The notes beneath the pieces were generated by a model. That model made no database searches. It worked only from the letters and a program-made list of their open reading frames with translations, and was not told the origin of the DNA. This document shows, piece by piece, positions 60,535 to 64,000 of a stretch of DNA of 64,000 nucleotides; within the stretch, counting starts at the first letter, position 1, and each line of letters starts with the position of its first letter. Source of the stretch: Bullera alba. Lineage: Eukaryota > Basidiomycota > Tremellomycetes > Tremellales > Bulleraceae. Both the position numbers and the translations under genes were made by a program. The DNA is taken from assembly GCA_001600095.1 (NCBI GenBank), contig BCIX01000006.1:1178001-1242000 (forward strand), read 5' to 3'.

Positions 60535-60863
60535 TCAACGCTCTCGACGTTCGCTCGGCCAGTCGGCGGCCTCGGCGGAGATGCCCGATAGCCTGCACCG
60601 GCCCCCGGGCTGTCCAAAGCCGGCCTTGAGGCAGTTGGCCATTTTGTCTATCGAGATCTCGACAGATCCTAACGCATCGGGCCTCTTTGTCGTTGCCCTC
60701 TTTGGAACTTACGAGTAGACGCTGTCGACGTACACGGCGAGGAGCCAAGAACTCGGAGGTGTCCTTGTTCACGATGACGGTGCAGCGGGCTCGAGGAGTA
60801 CACTGTACACACAGTGAGTCGGAGTACGTCTGCAACGCGGCGGCGGAGGGGTTTGCCACTCAT
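60535..60863 (-). CDS. Unknown small two-exon gene
   Basis: Low-confidence model on the minus strand. Exon 2 is clearly protein-like (SVEISIDKMANCLKAGFGQP, then RCRLSGISAEAADWPSERRE) and stops at 60535. An intron ends at TTAG just upstream. Exon 1 can be read in two frames. One begins at the ATG at 60863 and joins through a GTAAGT donor. The other, without ATG, reads YSDSLCVQCTPRARCTVIVN and NKDTSEFLAPRR and joins through GTGTAC. The second frame has the better composition. No family was recognised; a small Cys-containing protein of about 85-100 residues is expected. It sits close to the CAB5 start in the same orientation. Confidence 0.35.
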
Positions 60864-61153
60864 GAGGCTGCTCTGCACTTCCTTTGTTGATCAACCCCCT
60901 GCTTCACTCCCAGACAGCAGCTCGCAGTGTGAGGGGTGTAGGTCACTATGGATGCCAGTCGATGAGTTGACGTCTCTCGAGGTATCACCACAGATCGCAG
61001 TTGTCACTTGACACAGCGCGTTCTGCAACTTGGGTCACTGCAGTCAGCACAGCAAGTACAACCCGTTTCCTCGGAAACTTGAGATCTCCATCAGCAAAAA
61101 GCTGCAGACTGTCCACGTATAGGGCAGGTAGACTGATTTTCACCTGTACACCG
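60864..61153. other. Divergent promoter between the two small unknown genes
   Basis: About 290 bases; no element recognised. Confidence 0.35.
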
Positions 61154-61846
61154 ATGACACAGAAAGAAGCCCTCGCTGCAGTGGGCCCCGGCGAGGAAGC
61201 TTTTGGATCCACAGCATCTCAATCACTCGTGGGCGGTCTGGTCAGCTCAATCTGCCGACGGACCAATGACTTTCTCCAGAACACAAGCCTAGCTCAATCG
61301 CTGCAGAAGACTCTCGGGGAGCTATTCTTTCAAGAAGTGGGCTATCAGTCGCCCCATCGTACCGATGATACCGCCGTCGACGTCGACACGATCATTGACG
61401 AGGCCATAGAAGTAGCCTCAGCTCGCACTGCCACCAAGCCTCCAATGCTCACTTGGGAAGCTCTCGCGTGCACACTCACTCGACTGCAACAGCTGGATAT
61501 CTCGGAAGAGGAGCTGGACCAACTTGAGGAGACGCTGAACACCCTCTTTGCAGACTCGACGCCTGGCCTGGAGCTCGACTTCACCGGAGCAAGGAGAGGT
61601 AGAACCAGACTCGTGACGCTAAAACCGGATGATCTGCCCTCGCTTCTCAAGATGATAGCGTATGATCGAGCGGAGCAGATATCCCAACTCTCGGCAAAGG
61701 CGCGTGCAACCGTGTCCAGAGTGTTGGAGGTGTTGTGCTCCTCCAAGACGCCGGTGAAGGCCACCTCACCTGAGCGGCCCAGAGGCAGTCAAAGCCCAGT
61801 GGATATTGAGTCGGAGTCAGACGAGCCAGACGGCCAGTCCCCGTGA
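61154..61846 (+). CDS. Unknown single-exon protein
   Basis: I do not recognise this 230-residue frame. The start ATG gives MTQKEALAAVGPGEEAFGST; upstream in-frame codons have no other ATG. Residues about 20-190 look folded and helical (SICRRTNDFLQNTSLAQSLQ, TWEALACTLTRLQQLDISEE, ELDQLEETLNTLFADSTPGL, LKPDDLPSLLKMIAYDRAEQ). The last ~30 are acidic with Ser/Pro (RGSQSPVDIESESDEPD), possibly a casein kinase 2 target. No introns, signal peptide or membrane helix. It converges on the HypX-like gene. It may be a lineage-specific gene or a subunit of a nuclear complex; no function is proposed. Confidence 0.6.
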   Translation: MTQKEALAAVGPGEEAFGSTASQSLVGGLVSSICRRTNDFLQNTSLAQSLQKTLGELFFQEVGYQSPHRTDDTAVDVDTIIDEAIEVASARTATKPPMLTWEALACTLTRLQQLDISEEELDQLEETLNTLFADSTPGLELDFTGARRGRTRLVTLKPDDLPSLLKMIAYDRAEQISQLSAKARATVSRVLEVLCSSKTPVKATSPERPRGSQSPVDIESESDEPDGQSP

Positions 61847-62085
61847 GCTCTGAGCAGTAACCTCTAGCTCAAAGTCAAGTGAAAGCACTGCATGATGCAC
61901 AATCGTAAAGACGTAAAGACCCCTCGTAACCTCGTGATATGGACATGATAGGGTATAAATACAGACGTGATGAACATGATAGACATGAGTGACATGATCG
62001 ACAATGGATACCTCTGAAACCCTCGCTCCATCTCCTCCCTCTCTCAAATCCCTCACACTTCCCTCTCCGCGAATGTGGTCGACCA
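61847..62085. other. Convergent 3' region
   Basis: A TATAAATA word occurs near 61,954, but between two 3' ends it is unlikely to be a promoter. No gene seen. Confidence 0.35.
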
Positions 62086-64000
62086 TTACGCCGAGACGAC
62101 GACCGGCGTCTTGTCCGTGGCAGGCTGCAGCGATGCACCCTTACCCTCCGGATCGTAAAGGCAGGGGTACTCCACGTCCGAAGCGTTCGGCACCTCGGGC
62201 TTGACATACTTCTGTGGCCCTGACCCGCCTACCGCCTTGACACCAGGGGCGGCCGTGATCTGCTTCTGGGCCGTCGGGTCCTGGAACATGGCGGCGAAAG
62301 GGGCATTGGCTCTGGACGTAGATGACAAGACGACCGAGGAGCGCTTGTTCGTCACGGCTTTCGGAGAGCGCATGTTGCCGAACATCTTTCGGGTGAACGT
62401 CCTGAATTTGCCGGTCCCAGGTGATCCGGGCGCCGCTCTCCTTGGCGACGTGGGCGTAGAGGTGGGGTAGGCCGGGTTCGAACCTCTGGAAACGGTGCCC
62501 GTGCCGAGATGGGGGTTGACGGTGGATCGGGTCTTGGAGCGCGTTCGAGCAAGTGGTGTGCCGTGGTTGACAATAGTGGGCGAGTCGTCCAAAGTCGTTT
62601 GGGCGACCTTCTTGCTCGGCGAGGAGGGCGACGGGAACACCCCAGTGGTCTGGATGACACTCTCCATCGGTGGCGTCACTGGCATAGGACCCGATTCGAC
62701 GGATGCGAGTGAAGTGTCGCCGACTTGGGAAGAAGCGATCGAGAATCCAGATCCAGAAGTAGTCGATTCCCTCCTCTCAAAGGCATTACCGGCGTCGAGC
62801 AAAGAGGGCGTTGGCAGCCCCGAAATTGAGGTCTCGGCCAAGTCCTCAGTGATGTCTTCGGTGGAAGTTGGCAAGTTGAGCATCGCTCGGAGCGGCGACA
62901 GTCGATCTTCACCTTGAGCACCATGGGGGAGACCAGCAGTCGAGGTGGATGCGAATGATCCAGCGTGGAAACTGCGCCTTCTGATCTCCTTCTCCAAAGC
63001 CCTCAGCTCCTCCACTTTACTCTTGATCTCCTGATCGATGGCCGTCGCCGAGCTCGTCACCGACGAGATGGTTGGCGCATAGAGCGAGTGTCTTCGAGCG
63101 GCGTACAGGTCGATCCTAGTCGGCTCGGAAACCTCGTACGTCTCCGGAACTTCCATCCCCACCCAAGCCCATTCTTCACCGCGGACTTGACCCGGAGCGT
63201 CGTCAAACGAGGACAACTCCTCCTCGTCGGCTTTCTTCTCGAGCAGGTGCTTGGCATAACGAGAGGGCGTGGCGTCCGACTTGACCTTCCGAATGAACTT
63301 GTATCGCCTCTCGTGGTATCGCTTCGATCGGATGGGGTGGAACGAGTCGAGCAGCATCTGGCCCAGCTCTTCATATCGGTACGCCACGAGTGGCAGCTCT
63401 CGGGCAGAGTAATGGGCGCGTTTGTTGGCGCACATGACGTCGATCATGCTGTTGCTGGAACCGGCGGCGCTCACACCTCGACACCACGGTGCGGATCGGA
63501 TAGTGGCAGTGTTGACCGATTTGAGAATGTCGCACACTTGCTGCACGCACAGCGACTCGATCTCCGTTCGGCTCGAGGTCGCTTCTCCGACTTCGATGTC
63601 GACGAGTCCGGTTCGGAAGGAGTCTGTGGACGACTGAGGTAGCATGTCCCTGAGCATGTTCGCAGCGACCGTCTGACCACATCGAGCGAGGTAGGAGAAT
63701 CTGCAGCGAGGTCAGCACGAGTGTACTCCGAGGAAGCCTAGGGTGTACTCACGAATGGAACTCTGAGCCGTGGAGGCCCATCGCTCTGTAGGCGGGGTTG
63801 AGCACGACCCCTCTCCCAGCAATGGTGACATCACATCCAGCCGCCAGAGCGACACCACCAGCCGCGGCGTTCCCCTTCAGACAAGCGATAGTGATGATTC
63901 CCCTCTCGCATAGCGCACCACCTTGAGGCCAGGCACCGAGCAGCTTGGCGGATCGAGCGGGTTGTGTGTCGGACAAGAGAAACTCGACAATGTCGTCAAT
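62086..64000 (-). CDS. HypX/HoxX-like crotonase-fold protein with long tail, 3' part
   Basis: The gene enters at the right edge. Exon 64000-63753 encodes IDDIVEFLLSDTQPARSAKL, GIITIACLKGNAAAGGVALA and GCDVTIAGRGVVLNPAYRAM. A 52-base intron (63752-63701) follows. The last exon 63700-62086 begins FSYLARCGQTVAANMLRDML and later has LPLVAYRYEELGQMLLDSFH with RRYKFIRKVK. The AAAGG...CD core is the enoyl-CoA hydratase/isomerase fold. The pairing with LNPAYRAMGLHGSE and the YRYEEL region resembles bacterial HypX/HoxX, where this half follows a formyltransferase half and makes CO for NiFe-hydrogenase. After about residue 230 of the visible part there is a ~400-residue disordered tail with a coiled-coil (IKSKVEELRALEKEI), not expected in HypX. 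The N-terminal half is outside the window. Confidence 0.75.

Noticed and set aside
61951..61960. TATAAATA as a promoter
   Set aside because: It lies between two convergent 3' ends with no gene start within reach.

Overview
The window is nuclear DNA from a basidiomycete fungus, most likely a Tremellomycete (Tremellales; Cryptococcus, Kwoniella or Tremella-like). The evidence is dense packing of genes on both strands, many introns of about 39-60 bases with GTGAGT/GTAAGT donors and CAG/TAG acceptors, intron-crowded housekeeping genes (the MAP kinase has about 14 exons in 2.2 kb), short CT-rich promoters, and protein types typical of that group. No rRNA, tRNA, CRISPR array, intact transposon or telomere repeat was recognised.

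Layout. 1-8.2 kb: the 5' part of a zinc alcohol dehydrogenase (-), an HhH-GPD DNA glycosylase (+), a diverged inverted repeat of unclear nature (about 2.45-3.2 kb), and a tomosyn/Sro7-type exocytosis regulator (+). 8.5-20 kb: three minus-strand genes, eIF3c, a Fus3/Kss1-class MAP kinase and the RAD16-type repair helicase. 20-30 kb: a TM9SF/EMP70 membrane protein (+), two tandem FMP52-like NAD(P)-binding paralogues (-), WDR70 (-) and a small unknown gene (-). 30-38.2 kb: a large Msb1/Mug8-type morphogenesis protein (-) divergent from a DUF2985-type membrane protein (+). 38.5-49 kb: a small two-helix membrane protein (+), the rRNA methyltransferase BMT6 (-), the KEX1 carboxypeptidase (+), protein phosphatase inhibitor 2 (-) and calnexin (+). 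49-57.5 kb: DEAD-box helicase DBP3 (+), thiol peroxidase GPX (+), RIB3 of riboflavin synthesis (-) and an ABHD5/CLD1-type alpha/beta hydrolase (+). 57.7-64 kb: palmitoyltransferase subunit ERF4 (-), dephospho-CoA kinase CAB5 (-), two unknown small genes, and the 3' part of a gene whose crotonase-fold domain resembles bacterial HypX/HoxX.

There is no gene cluster in the metabolic sense; this is core eukaryotic chromosome. Several genes share themes: secretory pathway and membrane traffic (tomosyn, TM9SF, calnexin, KEX1, ERF4), ribosome and translation (eIF3c, DBP3, BMT6), DNA repair (HhH-GPD, RAD16), and cofactor synthesis (RIB3, CAB5). The most unexpected item is the HypX-like protein with a long disordered tail at the right edge. 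Next are the inverted repeat at 2.45-3.2 kb and the tandem FMP52 pair.

Exon coordinates given as exact were worked out by hand from frame continuity and splice signals; for the tomosyn, eIF3c, TM9SF, GPX and RIB3 genes the exon sums are whole multiples of three.
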